A DNA stretch of 32,227 bases from an uncultured Nostoc sp. (lineage in GTDB: Bacteria; Cyanobacteriota; Cyanobacteriia; Cyanobacteriales; Nostocaceae), in the NCBI RefSeq assembly GCF_937863485.1, contig NZ_CALMFY010000167.1, forward strand, positions 1 to 32,227. Reading direction: 5' to 3'. The notes under the pieces were generated by a model. The model was given only the letters and a program-made list of their open reading frames with translations, made no database searches and was not told the origin of the DNA. The position numbers and the translations under genes were made by a program. Below, one piece after another: positions 7,793 through 16,252 of this stretch. Positions within the stretch are counted from its first letter, which is position 1. Each line of letters opens with the position of its first letter.

Positions 7793-8935
7793 ATGCCTTA
7801 TCGGAGAAAATTTTTAACAAGAGCAGGATATACTACCCTTTCTGCCTTATTGACTATGGGGTTTTTACAAAAGGATAAGCAAAGAGAAGACCAGAGCACG
7901 AATTCTATCGCAGCAAATAATCCAATTAAAAATGTAAATTCTCCACTTCGGCAATTAGCTGCCGCCAAAGGAAAGCGTTATGGCACAGCAATTGATGGTG
8001 ACTTTTTGCGAAAAGAGAAGGATTACGCTGACCTGATTGCTCGTGAATGTTCGATTGCGACACCAAATGGTGAATTAAAATGGGCCGGCACTGAACCAGA
8101 GCCAGGAAAATTTACCTTTGAATCAGCAGATGCGATCGCCAATTTCTGCCAAAAGCATAATATGACAATGCATGGTCATACCCTTTTTTGGCACTTGTCA
8201 AAACCAGACTGGGTTCCTTACCCCCCTACTCTTAAAATGCTCGAACGCCATGTTACTGGTGTCATGGGGCATTATCGCAAGAGTCCGGTTTTAAAATCTT
8301 GGGATATTGCCAACGAAATTATCGCTGATACTCCAGATGGAACTGACAACCGCTATGGTTTGCGTAGAGGGGTAAAACCAGAATTGATTAGAGACTTATT
8401 TTTAATAGCAGCTGAAGTTGATAGAAATAAGAAATTTTGCCTAAATGATTTTGGCATTGAAGGCGCTACATGGAAATCAGACCATTATTTAAAAATGGTG
8501 GAATATCTGAAAAATAATGGGGTCAAACTTGACTGGGCAGGTCTGCAATCGCATCTATGGTTTTCTAAGAACTATCCTTTTGACGAGAAAGGATTTAGTA
8601 GCGTCTTAAAACGGTTAAAAGACCTGGAAGTTAAACCAGTAATCACTGAATTAGATATTATTATTGATACTCCATTTCCTGATAGTATTGAAAAGCTCGA
8701 TCAAATGGTAGCGGATGGTTACAAGCGATTTCTTGAGCTGTGCTTTGCAGGTGGAGTTGATACCGTGATTACATGGGGAATTACTGATCGTCACACCTGG
8801 ATACGTTATCCTCAATGGATGCCACAAAAATACAAGGATAATCCAGAGTTCCAGAAATTTCTGCGTCCGCTTCCCTTCGATGAGAACCTGAAACCTAAAC
8901 TTGCCCGCAAGGCTATTGCTCAAGCTTTTCAATAA
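7793..8935 (+). CDS. Glycoside hydrolase family 10 (endo-1,4-beta-xylanase type), exported
   Basis: 380 residues. The N-terminus YRRKFLTRAGYTTLSALLTMGF resembles a twin-arginine signal, implying export of a folded enzyme to periplasm or cell surface. The GH10 barrel follows: HGHTLFWH (127-134), acid/base WDIANE with E175, LNDFGIEG (217-224), nucleophile ITELDI with E286, and TWGITDRHTW (327-336). All residues expected in an active retaining beta-xylanase are present, and length fits a single catalytic domain with no carbohydrate-binding module. GH10 enzymes cut beta-1,4-xylan backbones; here it could trim self or foreign polysaccharide. It is transcribed divergently from the dev relics and faces the convergent end of the exopolysaccharide cluster, so a link to that polymer is possible but inferred only from position. 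Start ATG 7793; no clear ribosome binding site. Confidence 0.93.
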   Translation: MPYRRKFLTRAGYTTLSALLTMGFLQKDKQREDQSTNSIAANNPIKNVNSPLRQLAAAKGKRYGTAIDGDFLRKEKDYADLIARECSIATPNGELKWAGTEPEPGKFTFESADAIANFCQKHNMTMHGHTLFWHLSKPDWVPYPPTLKMLERHVTGVMGHYRKSPVLKSWDIANEIIADTPDGTDNRYGLRRGVKPELIRDLFLIAAEVDRNKKFCLNDFGIEGATWKSDHYLKMVEYLKNNGVKLDWAGLQSHLWFSKNYPFDEKGFSSVLKRLKDLEVKPVITELDIIIDTPFPDSIEKLDQMVADGYKRFLELCFAGGVDTVITWGITDRHTWIRYPQWMPQKYKDNPEFQKFLRPLPFDENLKPKLARKAIAQAFQ

Positions 8936-9822
8936 GCAACTTATACTCGCACCCAGATGTAAATAGCGCTTTTAAGTGTCATTCTGAACGAAGTATGTGG
9001 CGAGATTCTTCCTTATTTACAAGGATGAAAGTTGAATAAAACATCTTGACTGTAGCGCTTTTCGTTTGTACGCAATCCACTTTGACCTCTCTCCTAAAAG
9101 GAGGAGCCACTACGTTGGGAAGCCAGCGCGGTCTTCTCCCATTCGTGAGAGGCTAGCGCCTGCCGTAGGATGCCCTTTTCAAGAGCGTCTCCTGTCTTGA
9201 GAAGGGCTGTACATGAACGACTGGCGTCCGGCTCTGCCGACGAGCCTTGCATGTGGCATCAGAGGCTTTGAATTTACTCCCCAACGCTACAAGGGTTGGG
9301 GCGGTTCTTGTTAGGTCTGTATTGCGTTCAATTGAGAAGTATTATAATTAATGATTAAGCCTTATACCATTTCTTTGTGAGGCTGCGCCAAATTTTCTTG
9401 GCTTCTTATTTTCTTTCTTTGTGTCCTACCCTACGGTCAGCCACTTCTCAACTCTTGGAGAGGCTGCACCCTAAGCAAACGCAAGAGCGTCTCTAAGAGT
9501 TGCGATGCCGCAGGCTTTACGAGGCGCTTTGCGTAGCTTGCTTCTCCGTAGGAGTACGTGTCTATGCGTTCAACTCTTGGAGACCCAACTCTTAGAGAGG
9601 CTGGCGCTTAGGGCGTAGCTATGCCGCAGGCTTTACGGCATGGTTCGACTGCGTTCACCAGCCGCTCAGGGCATCGCGCTGCGCGTAGCTTGCTTCTTTG
9701 CAGGAGTATGCGGTTCGTTCCTCATATAGTTTGGCGCATCTTCATACAGAATTGGTATTACCAGTATTTTATAAATTCATGACGAATTGAGCGACCTACT
9801 GGTAAGGCCTGGCGAGACTCAA
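8936..9822. repeat. Cluster of short dispersed repeats between the GH10 gene and the exopolysaccharide cluster
   Basis: About 890 bp with no credible gene. ATGCCGCAGGCTTTACG occurs at 9505-9521 and 9621-9637, and GCGTAGCTTGCTTCT at 9531-9545 and 9683-9697, giving two related composite blocks. CAACTCTTGGAGAGGCT-like text recurs (about 9450-9600). A hairpin CCCCAAC (9279-9285) / GTTGGGG (9295-9301) lies in the first half. Base composition is more GC-rich than the flanking genes. It reads as layers of small repeats inserted into one another; no transposase fragment was recognised. Confidence 0.75.
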
Positions 9823-10647
9823 TCACGCTACAAACTTGTGAAATCTTGTACTAAGAAATAGCAGCATTTTATTTCTTTTTTGTTTACTTGAAATACTCCA
9901 AATTTCTCGTAAAAATAATGTGCCAACAAACCAAGGCTCAAGTAAGTAACGTCTCCAAAGTCTTTTAGGTTCACACAACAAGCGATACAACCATTCCAAG
10001 CCGACCTTTCCCATCCAGCGAGGAGGAGTGGGTATTGCTCCTGATACATAGTCCATGCAGGCTCCACTAGTCAAAATGGTGTTGGTGTGAATATGTTCAA
10101 GATTTTCGGAAATCCAATACTCTTGGCGTGGCATACCCATCCCCACCATTAATATATGGGGTTTGTAAGCATTAATTGCAGCCAGAGTGGCAAGATTTTC
10201 TTGACTATCTTTATTCATATCAATGTAGCCATGAGCGCAAGAAATCTGTAAACCAGGAAATCTCTGACGCAAAATACTTGCTCCTTGTTCAGCAACTCCT
10301 GGCTTTGAACCTAAATAAAATACACGCCAGTCTTTATCAGCTGCTTCTGCCATCAGAGGCCATACCCAGTCAGCATAGGTTACTCTTTGTTCTCGTTTCA
10401 TTGGAAAACCCAACAGCTTTCCAATAAACAATAGAGGCATACCATCAATGTGGATATATTCTGCCTTGGCATAAAAAGCTTGCATTGTTGGATCATTATG
10501 GAAGAGATAAAGACTATGCAAGTTGTGATTAGCAATAATCAATTTCTGATTTTGCTCAATAGATTCTTTAATCAAAAAATTCAACTCAGGGATAGAAAGG
10601 GCATCCACTTGAATACCAAGAAGTTTATAAGATGAAGTCCGGATCAT
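9823..10647 (-). CDS. WecG/TagA/CpsF family glycosyltransferase (GT26)
   Basis: 274 residues, typical for the family, which transfers N-acetylmannosamine or a related sugar from a UDP-sugar to a polyprenyl-diphosphate-linked sugar at the inner face of the membrane. Family landmarks: IANHNLHSLYL near residue 40, IDGMPLLFIGKLLG with the catalytic-type Asp at 68, FYLGSKPGVAEQGA, PHILMVGMGMPRQEYWI, and the C-terminal GACMDYVSGAIPTPPRWMGKVGLEWLYRLL with a following basic segment that anchors the enzyme to the membrane. It is the last gene of the minus-strand polysaccharide cluster, about 40 bp after the preceding GT4 gene. It probably adds an early sugar of the repeat unit; the exact sugar cannot be read. 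Confidence 0.9.
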   Translation of the reverse strand: MIRTSSYKLLGIQVDALSIPELNFLIKESIEQNQKLIIANHNLHSLYLFHNDPTMQAFYAKAEYIHIDGMPLLFIGKLLGFPMKREQRVTYADWVWPLMAEAADKDWRVFYLGSKPGVAEQGASILRQRFPGLQISCAHGYIDMNKDSQENLATLAAINAYKPHILMVGMGMPRQEYWISENLEHIHTNTILTSGACMDYVSGAIPTPPRWMGKVGLEWLYRLLCEPKRLWRRYLLEPWFVGTLFLREIWSISSKQKRNKMLLFLSTRFHKFVA

Positions 10648-10688
10648 AAATTTTTTTAGTATTAGATTATATGAGTAAAGGTTTAATA

Positions 10689-11891
10689 CTACTGAGTATG
10701 CGATCGCTGTTTTTTCAAGATTTGTTCAGCACCTTCAACTAAGTTCTGTACTCTAGCAGCCCAACTGTGATGATTTACTATCTCAATACAAGCAAATTGT
10801 CCCATTTCTGCCAGTGTTTCTCTTTTCTGATAAGCTTCCAATAAGGTACGTTTTAAATCATTTTTATCACCTGGTTTAAATAGGAAACCTGTTTTGCGAT
10901 CGCAAATCAACCGTTTAGCATCTTCAAAAGCTGATGCTATGACTGGTTTAGCCATTGCCATGTATTCATAAAGTTTCATAGGTGAAAGATACATTTTCCC
11001 CATTTTTAGTTGAACTTGCCCAGAGTAACCAACATCAAATCCAGCGATATACTGGGGTACTTCTAGCCAAGAAACTCGACCTATAAAAGCTACATAAGGC
11101 GAAATACCTAATTCTTGACTCTGCTTTTCCCAAGCAGATTTCATTGCACCATCGCCTACTACTACCAACGAAATGTCTAAGCCTTCGGCTCGTAATTCAG
11201 ATATTGCTTCTACTAATAAGTCTAAACCAGCCCAAGCATATAAACTACCTATAAAACCTATAGTAAAACCTGAAAATATTCGCTTGGGGACATGTATTTT
11301 AGGATTAATAAAATCAATATCAACTCCGTTTGGTATCAAGACAATTTTTTCACTTGAAATTCCAAAATCCTCTACTAAAATTTCTTTTAAAGTTTCACTT
11401 CCACAGGCTAAAACATCACATTTTTGATATGCTCTAATTTCCATCCATTGAGCTAATCTATACAGGATCAATGCTTTTCGTTCTGCTTTTGCTTCATAAA
11501 AAAGTAATGCTTCAGCTTGCAAAATCCAAGGTATTCCCTGACGTTGGAATATCCAGCCCAAACATTGCAAAGTCGCAGCGTACTCATAGACCCAATCAAC
11601 TTGATTTTTAAGTTCTTGGTAGCTTCTCCAGGAGTTAATGACACCAAGCCCGATACGCATAAAATCTACTGCTAAGGTGTAGAAAAATCCTTTGCTGATT
11701 AATTCACCAGAACCATTCGCCGACCATTTTTTTGAAACTTTATCTCCGACAATAAATGTTTCGATTTTCCACTCAAGTGTTTGAAAGCCCTTCAGGATTC
11801 CTAAAATTCGGGAACGGGGCCCAGACATTTCTGCATCAGGATGTGTTGAAATCCGAGGTGCTGCCGCTAAAAAACCAAGCCGTCGCTGCAT
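10689..11891 (-). CDS. Glycosyltransferase, GT4 (GT-B fold)
   Basis: 400 residues. The C-terminal Rossmann domain shows IPNGVDIDFINP, GFIGSLYAWAGLDLLVEAI (donor-binding strand start), and YEYMAMAKPVIASAFEDAKRLI, which takes the place of the E-x7-E nucleotide-sugar region; together these are typical of GT4. It adds a sugar from a nucleotide donor during repeat-unit assembly; the donor is unknown. The ATG at 11891 has a strong Shine-Dalgarno AAGGAG about eight bases upstream, and this overlaps the TAA stop of the upstream GT2 gene (11903-11905), so the two are probably translationally coupled. Confidence 0.9.
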   Translation of the reverse strand: MQRRLGFLAAAPRISTHPDAEMSGPRSRILGILKGFQTLEWKIETFIVGDKVSKKWSANGSGELISKGFFYTLAVDFMRIGLGVINSWRSYQELKNQVDWVYEYAATLQCLGWIFQRQGIPWILQAEALLFYEAKAERKALILYRLAQWMEIRAYQKCDVLACGSETLKEILVEDFGISSEKIVLIPNGVDIDFINPKIHVPKRIFSGFTIGFIGSLYAWAGLDLLVEAISELRAEGLDISLVVVGDGAMKSAWEKQSQELGISPYVAFIGRVSWLEVPQYIAGFDVGYSGQVQLKMGKMYLSPMKLYEYMAMAKPVIASAFEDAKRLICDRKTGFLFKPGDKNDLKRTLLEAYQKRETLAEMGQFACIEIVNHHSWAARVQNLVEGAEQILKKQRSHTQ

Positions 11892-11902
11892 TTTGGAACT
11901 CC

Positions 11903-12796
11903 TTAAGGTTGCGAACTACTTTGTGGAATTTCTTCTGCAAATGTGGGAGATGCAGCCAAGTTTTTGTAACCAATAATGGCTCGGAGATAAGGTAAACACC
12001 AATAAATTACCCAGAAAAACCCAGAATGGCGACGACAGAATTCAGTCCAAGGTTTGAGTGGAAATGCTTTGACTTGAATTACCTTTCTTAAGCGTTCTAA
12101 AACAGATAATTTTGTATCTACCCAACTATTGCGGATTGAGTTTTTACCACAGGTTCCGACATATCCAGGTACAACCCATATCGAGCAACCATTCTTTCTT
12201 GCTCTCAAACCATAATCTAGGTCTCCTAAACTGTGGATAAATGCTGCATCAAGATTCCCTACTTTCTTTACAACCGCACGAGGAATTAGCACGCAGTTAC
12301 CAAACATCGTGTCACATTCTTGAAAAACCTGAGTTGAGCCTAAAAATTCATATTTATTAGAGTACCATTTGCAAGATTTCACTGCACCGCCGTATGAAGC
12401 TTCTCTTGTTATTGAATCTTGAGTCGTACCAACTAATATTGAATTTTCTCGGACAGATTCTAATAATTGTTGATGAAGCGTCGATAGACGTTCTAGGGTG
12501 TTTGATTCTAGTATTGTGTCGTCATTCAACCAGAGATAATAGTCATAATCTTTTTGCATTGCTTCAGCAAACGCTAGTCTCATTCCTCCCACCCAGAATA
12601 GATTCCCATTGCCTTGAAGAATCTGGACTTGTGGATAAAAAACTTTCACTGCCTTTGAAGTGCCGTCATAACTTCCATCATCGGTTAAGTAAACATCAAA
12701 AGACTTTGTTTGTTGAGCTAAGGCACGCAGACAATTCAGAGTTGTCTCACGCCTGTTAAAACAAGTCATTATTACTGCTAACTGTGGTTGCTTCAT
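11903..12796 (-). CDS. Glycosyltransferase family 2 (rhamnosyltransferase-like)
   Basis: 297 residues. GT-A fold landmarks: AVIMTCFNRRETTLNCLRAL at the N-terminus, VYLTDDGSYDGTS (nucleotide-binding Asp residues), GNLFWVGGMRLAFAEA, and YYLWLNDDTILE holding the metal-binding D-D pair. The WVGGMRLA...LNDDT pattern is shared with many rhamnosyl- or galactosyltransferase-like GT2 proteins in O-antigen clusters. A membrane segment near the C-terminus (FFWVIYWCLPYLRAIIGY) may tether it to the inner membrane. It lies in the middle of the polysaccharide cluster and its stop codon is embedded in the ribosome binding site of the next gene. Confidence 0.9.
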   Translation of the reverse strand: MKQPQLAVIMTCFNRRETTLNCLRALAQQTKSFDVYLTDDGSYDGTSKAVKVFYPQVQILQGNGNLFWVGGMRLAFAEAMQKDYDYYLWLNDDTILESNTLERLSTLHQQLLESVRENSILVGTTQDSITREASYGGAVKSCKWYSNKYEFLGSTQVFQECDTMFGNCVLIPRAVVKKVGNLDAAFIHSLGDLDYGLRARKNGCSIWVVPGYVGTCGKNSIRNSWVDTKLSVLERLRKVIQVKAFPLKPWTEFCRRHSGFFWVIYWCLPYLRAIIGYKNLAASPTFAEEIPQSSSQP

Positions 12797-12859
12797 GGAG
12801 TATTTTTTATGATGTTAATCTAATTTTATAAAACAAAAATTAAAGGCTTGTTTCGTTTG

Positions 12860-13840
12860 TTAGATAGAAAAAAGCTCTTGAAAATCTTTCCAATTATATT
12901 TATGCAATTCTTCTAATTTTATATATCGAGATTGAATGCCATTCGGCGCAGCAAAGTATTTTTCCCTCATGACATCTGGTTGTATTTTTCTACCACCTTC
13001 TTGTTCAATAAGATTAGCGATATAAGTGCAATAAGCTAACCTCCAATCATTCATTTTTTTCAGAGTTTGTTCTCGAATCTTTTTTGGGTCAGGTGCTAAC
13101 TGTTTTAAAGTTTGCACAGCTTCAGCAACTTTCTCAGACTCTGGAGCAACAATAACGGAGTTCTCAGGAGTAAAAAATTCATCTCGTCCACCTTTACTTG
13201 GAGTACTGACAACAGGAATTCCGCACAGTAAGTACTCGCTTGATGCTAAATTTGCTCCTTCGACTGCTGAAAGAATCAAACCGACAGAGGATTGATTATA
13301 CTTTTTTGCTAACTCTGTACGTGCAATAAATTCTTTGTTAAAATCTGCATATTTCAATTCCGGACAGAATTTATGTAAGTCACCACCATAGGATACAACC
13401 ATCAATTTCTCTACGTTTTTTGCCAGCCAAAGACGCTTTGATTGATTGAGTTGTGCCGTGTAAATTGCATCATAAAGCTTTGGTTGCTCGATAACTTGAT
13501 ATAAATATTCATTAATATAAAAATTTTGGTTGAAGTGCGCTCCACGAATTAAAAAACGTTTTCGCAATTCTTCTTCATCTGACGCATTTACCATTAAGTG
13601 ATGCGTTCTTCCCTCAACGCCATGTATGGTTGCTTTTATCTTTCTTAGTAAAATTTGCTTAGGTGTTCCACACCACCCAGGGATATGTTCTAAAACGTGT
13701 TTAGGACGAAACCATTTAGGTAGAGGTTGATATGTGATTTTGCTTTTTTCGTAAACCACTCCCCCCAGTAAAGGATAGCTTCCAAGAAAGGAAACAATAA
13801 GCGGCCGAGTACTAAAAATATAAAAACCGTGAAATAACAT
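12860..13840 (-). CDS. Probable GT4-like glycosyltransferase
   Basis: 326 residues, shorter than a normal two-domain GT4. The recognisable part is EGANLASSEYLLCGIPVVSTPSKGGRDEFF (about 205-235), which corresponds to the GT4 donor-binding motif, followed by an APESEKVAEAVQTL helix. The N-terminal half (LPKWFRPKHVLEHIPGWCGTPKQ, GVEGRTHHLMVNASDEEELRKRF) is not a standard acceptor domain and I do not recognise it. Genes on both sides are glycosyltransferases, so a role in the same polymer is likely. Possible GAGG ribosome binding site about ten bases before the ATG. Confidence 0.75.
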   Translation of the reverse strand: MLFHGFYIFSTRPLIVSFLGSYPLLGGVVYEKSKITYQPLPKWFRPKHVLEHIPGWCGTPKQILLRKIKATIHGVEGRTHHLMVNASDEEELRKRFLIRGAHFNQNFYINEYLYQVIEQPKLYDAIYTAQLNQSKRLWLAKNVEKLMVVSYGGDLHKFCPELKYADFNKEFIARTELAKKYNQSSVGLILSAVEGANLASSEYLLCGIPVVSTPSKGGRDEFFTPENSVIVAPESEKVAEAVQTLKQLAPDPKKIREQTLKKMNDWRLAYCTYIANLIEQEGGRKIQPDVMREKYFAAPNGIQSRYIKLEELHKYNWKDFQELFSI

Positions 13841-13891
13841 TTAAATACTTTGCCTCAATTAAGTATGTAACTCAAAGGTGATAATAATCAT

Positions 13892-14908
13892 TTAAAACTT
13901 TGCAATTTTTTCTATCCAATTACTCACTTGACTATTCAATTTAAACACGCGTAGCTTTTGTTCTATTTTCCTCACAGTCAACATATATCGGTGCATTACT
14001 GATGTGCGCGGCATCTTATATCTAACAACTCCTTCGCATAACCATTGATATTTATCTGAACTTCGATTAAAGTTTTTTAAGCTTTGAATTTGTGAATTCC
14101 AATCATTATAAAAAAACAAATTAAAATAATGTATCGACACTATGTCATCCCAAGCTTTAAGTCTTGATTCTTTAGATAAGCGATTGTGTAAAGGTAATGG
14201 ATAACTGTAAGCAGAAGAAAAATGAGAAATATTTTCTTCCAGCGAGCATAAAGTCACAGATAAGACTGACTGTTCCACAAAATAAATCCCTTGAGGAGGG
14301 GTAATATTCATACGCATTACCTTCTCAAAGTTTTCTTTCCAGGCAGTAAATATACCTACACTCCTTCTTACAGCAACCAAACCAGAATTCCAGTAGGCTC
14401 TGATTTTTTTATTACCAATTGGTGTGTCAACAAATACCTCACGCTTCACATTCAGCACTTCATATAGTTTTTGCCAGTACCATTCTTGAGGGTCTCGCAG
14501 ACCTGTAGAACCAATTCCTTGACCATACTCAGGACGTATGCGAATGTTACAATTTACTGGCAATAAAAATTCCTTTGGCTCATAAAAAAAGCATTTGTCA
14601 CTGTCTAAAAAAACTAATATTTCTGCATCGATATGTTGTTCGGCATAGCCACAAACCAGAGGTTTATTGGCTAAATAATATTCATGAAATTCTTGATTGA
14701 TAGGAACTTGTTGATGAGTCACCTGCAACGCTTCAAATGCTTGTTGGGTTTGCTTTGATATCGGTTCACCCACTCTAGGATGAAAACTATATATAGGTGT
14801 ATTTTTCAATTCACCGCAGAACTTACGAATACTTTCTGCAAGCATCAAAGATTGACCTTGTAAACGACCAGGTTCTGTACAAATTATAAACGCTATAGGT
14901 ATTGACAT
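13892..14908 (-). CDS. Putative glycosyltransferase with GT-A-like fold
   Basis: 338 residues with no strong family match by eye. The N-terminus IAFIICTEPGRLQGQSLMLAESIRKF and the DSD motif in AEILVFLDSDKCFFYEP (about 97-110) resemble the nucleotide-sugar and metal site of GT-A enzymes, and RAYWNSGLVAVRRS matches the acceptor-side segment seen in glycogenin-like and other GT-A folds. No signal peptide or membrane segment. Location between two glycosyltransferase genes of the cluster supports a role in repeat-unit assembly, but donor and acceptor are unknown. Confidence 0.65.
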   Translation of the reverse strand: MSIPIAFIICTEPGRLQGQSLMLAESIRKFCGELKNTPIYSFHPRVGEPISKQTQQAFEALQVTHQQVPINQEFHEYYLANKPLVCGYAEQHIDAEILVFLDSDKCFFYEPKEFLLPVNCNIRIRPEYGQGIGSTGLRDPQEWYWQKLYEVLNVKREVFVDTPIGNKKIRAYWNSGLVAVRRSVGIFTAWKENFEKVMRMNITPPQGIYFVEQSVLSVTLCSLEENISHFSSAYSYPLPLHNRLSKESRLKAWDDIVSIHYFNLFFYNDWNSQIQSLKNFNRSSDKYQWLCEGVVRYKMPRTSVMHRYMLTVRKIEQKLRVFKLNSQVSNWIEKIAKF

Positions 14909-14932
14909 ATTATGAAGTGTTTATTTACTAAG

Positions 14933-16204
14933 TTAATTAATAAATGAAGATTTATTTGCCATAAACAATATTTCTTGAAACAAAACTGAATAACGACGTG
15001 CTTGAAGTTCCAAAGTGAATTCTTGTTCGGCTTTCTCACGAGCATAGAATGACAGCTTGTGCAATCTCTGCTCATTTTCAAGTACCCAGGTAATTCCTTT
15101 AGCAAAATCCTCAACTTCATAAGGTTTAGCTAAATACCCGTTCTGCTGATGATCAACAATATCTTTTAAGCCAGTAGAATTAAACGCAACAACTGGAGTA
15201 CCACAAGCGAGTGATTCAGAAGCTGTCTGTCCAAAAGACTCTTGAAGAGACGGTACAAGCATCACATCAGCTGCTGAGTAAACAGTTGCTAAAGATATAT
15301 CATCGTGTAAGTGTCCCAAATAGTGTGTTTTTAAGCCCAAATCAGGTGGATTATCGGGTTGAGATGCTCCAAAAATCACAACTTCTAAGTCATCCTTCCA
15401 GCCAGATTTACTCAATTCTTGTAGAGCTGGTTGCAACAAATGAAATCCTTTATTTCTATCGCTTGTTGCTTCTATCGCTCCAAACAGTATCAGCTTCTTA
15501 TCTTGGGGTAGATTGAGTGCTTCTCGTGCAAAATGTTGATTAATCGGTCGATATTTTTGAGTATCCAGTCCGTGGGGAATTACCTCAACTCGCAAATTTT
15601 GAAACAAAGAACTGGAATGAGCGCGCTGCGCTAACCAATGACTTGGTGAAACTAAAGTTAAATTCAAATTTTTCCAAGCTTTTACTTTGCGTTGCCATAC
15701 CCAACGGGATAAATCCCATTCTTTACCACTGTTGAGTTGAGGACAAGCTCCACAGGATACTTTATAGCGATCGCATTCTCCAGTAACGTGACATCCGCCA
15801 GTAAACCCCCACATGTCATGGAGAGTCCAAACTAGAGGACGCTTCAGTTTAGGGAATGTTTCTATCTGCATAAAACCTGCACTAATCCAATGCAAATTAA
15901 TTATGTCTGGATTAATCTGAGCAACTTTAGGAATAACTCTATCTGGCAACCATTGAATGAAAAATGGAGTCTTTTTCTTTTGAGGATAAAGCTTTAATGG
16001 TAAACTTTCAATTGTCAACTTTGCCTTAGCAATGCCTTGAAAGAGTTTAATATTAGGTGCAATTACTGTTTTATCATTACTATATTTTTCCTGAACTAAC
16101 ATTTTTGATTCTAGTCCTATATCCTCTAAACCTGTATGCAAACGATATGCAGCCCTCGCTGCACCTCCACTAATATCATTGGTACTAATATGTAAAACTT
16201 TCAT
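14933..16204 (-). CDS. Glycosyltransferase, GT4 (GT-B fold)
   Basis: About 423 residues from the ATG at 16204 (MKVLHISTNDISGGAARAAYRLHTGL, the classical GT4 opening with its glycine-rich loop). A GTG seven codons upstream (16225) would give MIIKLIK first, but the family pattern starts at MKVLHIS. The C-terminal domain has VEVIPHGLDTQKYRP, LILFGAIEATSDRNKGFHLL and PSLQESFGQTASESLACGTPVVAFNSTGLKDIV, with the E-x7-E donor motif intact. A likely sugar-adding step of the exopolysaccharide repeat unit. Spacing to the downstream GT-A-like gene is about 25 bp, consistent with one operon. Confidence 0.92.
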   Translation of the reverse strand: MKVLHISTNDISGGAARAAYRLHTGLEDIGLESKMLVQEKYSNDKTVIAPNIKLFQGIAKAKLTIESLPLKLYPQKKKTPFFIQWLPDRVIPKVAQINPDIINLHWISAGFMQIETFPKLKRPLVWTLHDMWGFTGGCHVTGECDRYKVSCGACPQLNSGKEWDLSRWVWQRKVKAWKNLNLTLVSPSHWLAQRAHSSSLFQNLRVEVIPHGLDTQKYRPINQHFAREALNLPQDKKLILFGAIEATSDRNKGFHLLQPALQELSKSGWKDDLEVVIFGASQPDNPPDLGLKTHYLGHLHDDISLATVYSAADVMLVPSLQESFGQTASESLACGTPVVAFNSTGLKDIVDHQQNGYLAKPYEVEDFAKGITWVLENEQRLHKLSFYAREKAEQEFTLELQARRYSVLFQEILFMANKSSFIN

Positions 16205-16252
16205 TTTTATTAACTTTATAATCACTAAAATTATTTCTGACTGCGATAATAG

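Noticed and set aside
9241..9340. Possible IS200/IS605-type end or guide-RNA scar around the CCCCAAC hairpin
   Set aside because: No transposase or TnpB remnant could be read nearby, and the resemblance is too vague to support the call.
12394..12759. Plus-strand open frame of 121 codons opposite the GT2 gene
   Set aside because: Leucine-rich shadow of a well-supported glycosyltransferase on the other strand.
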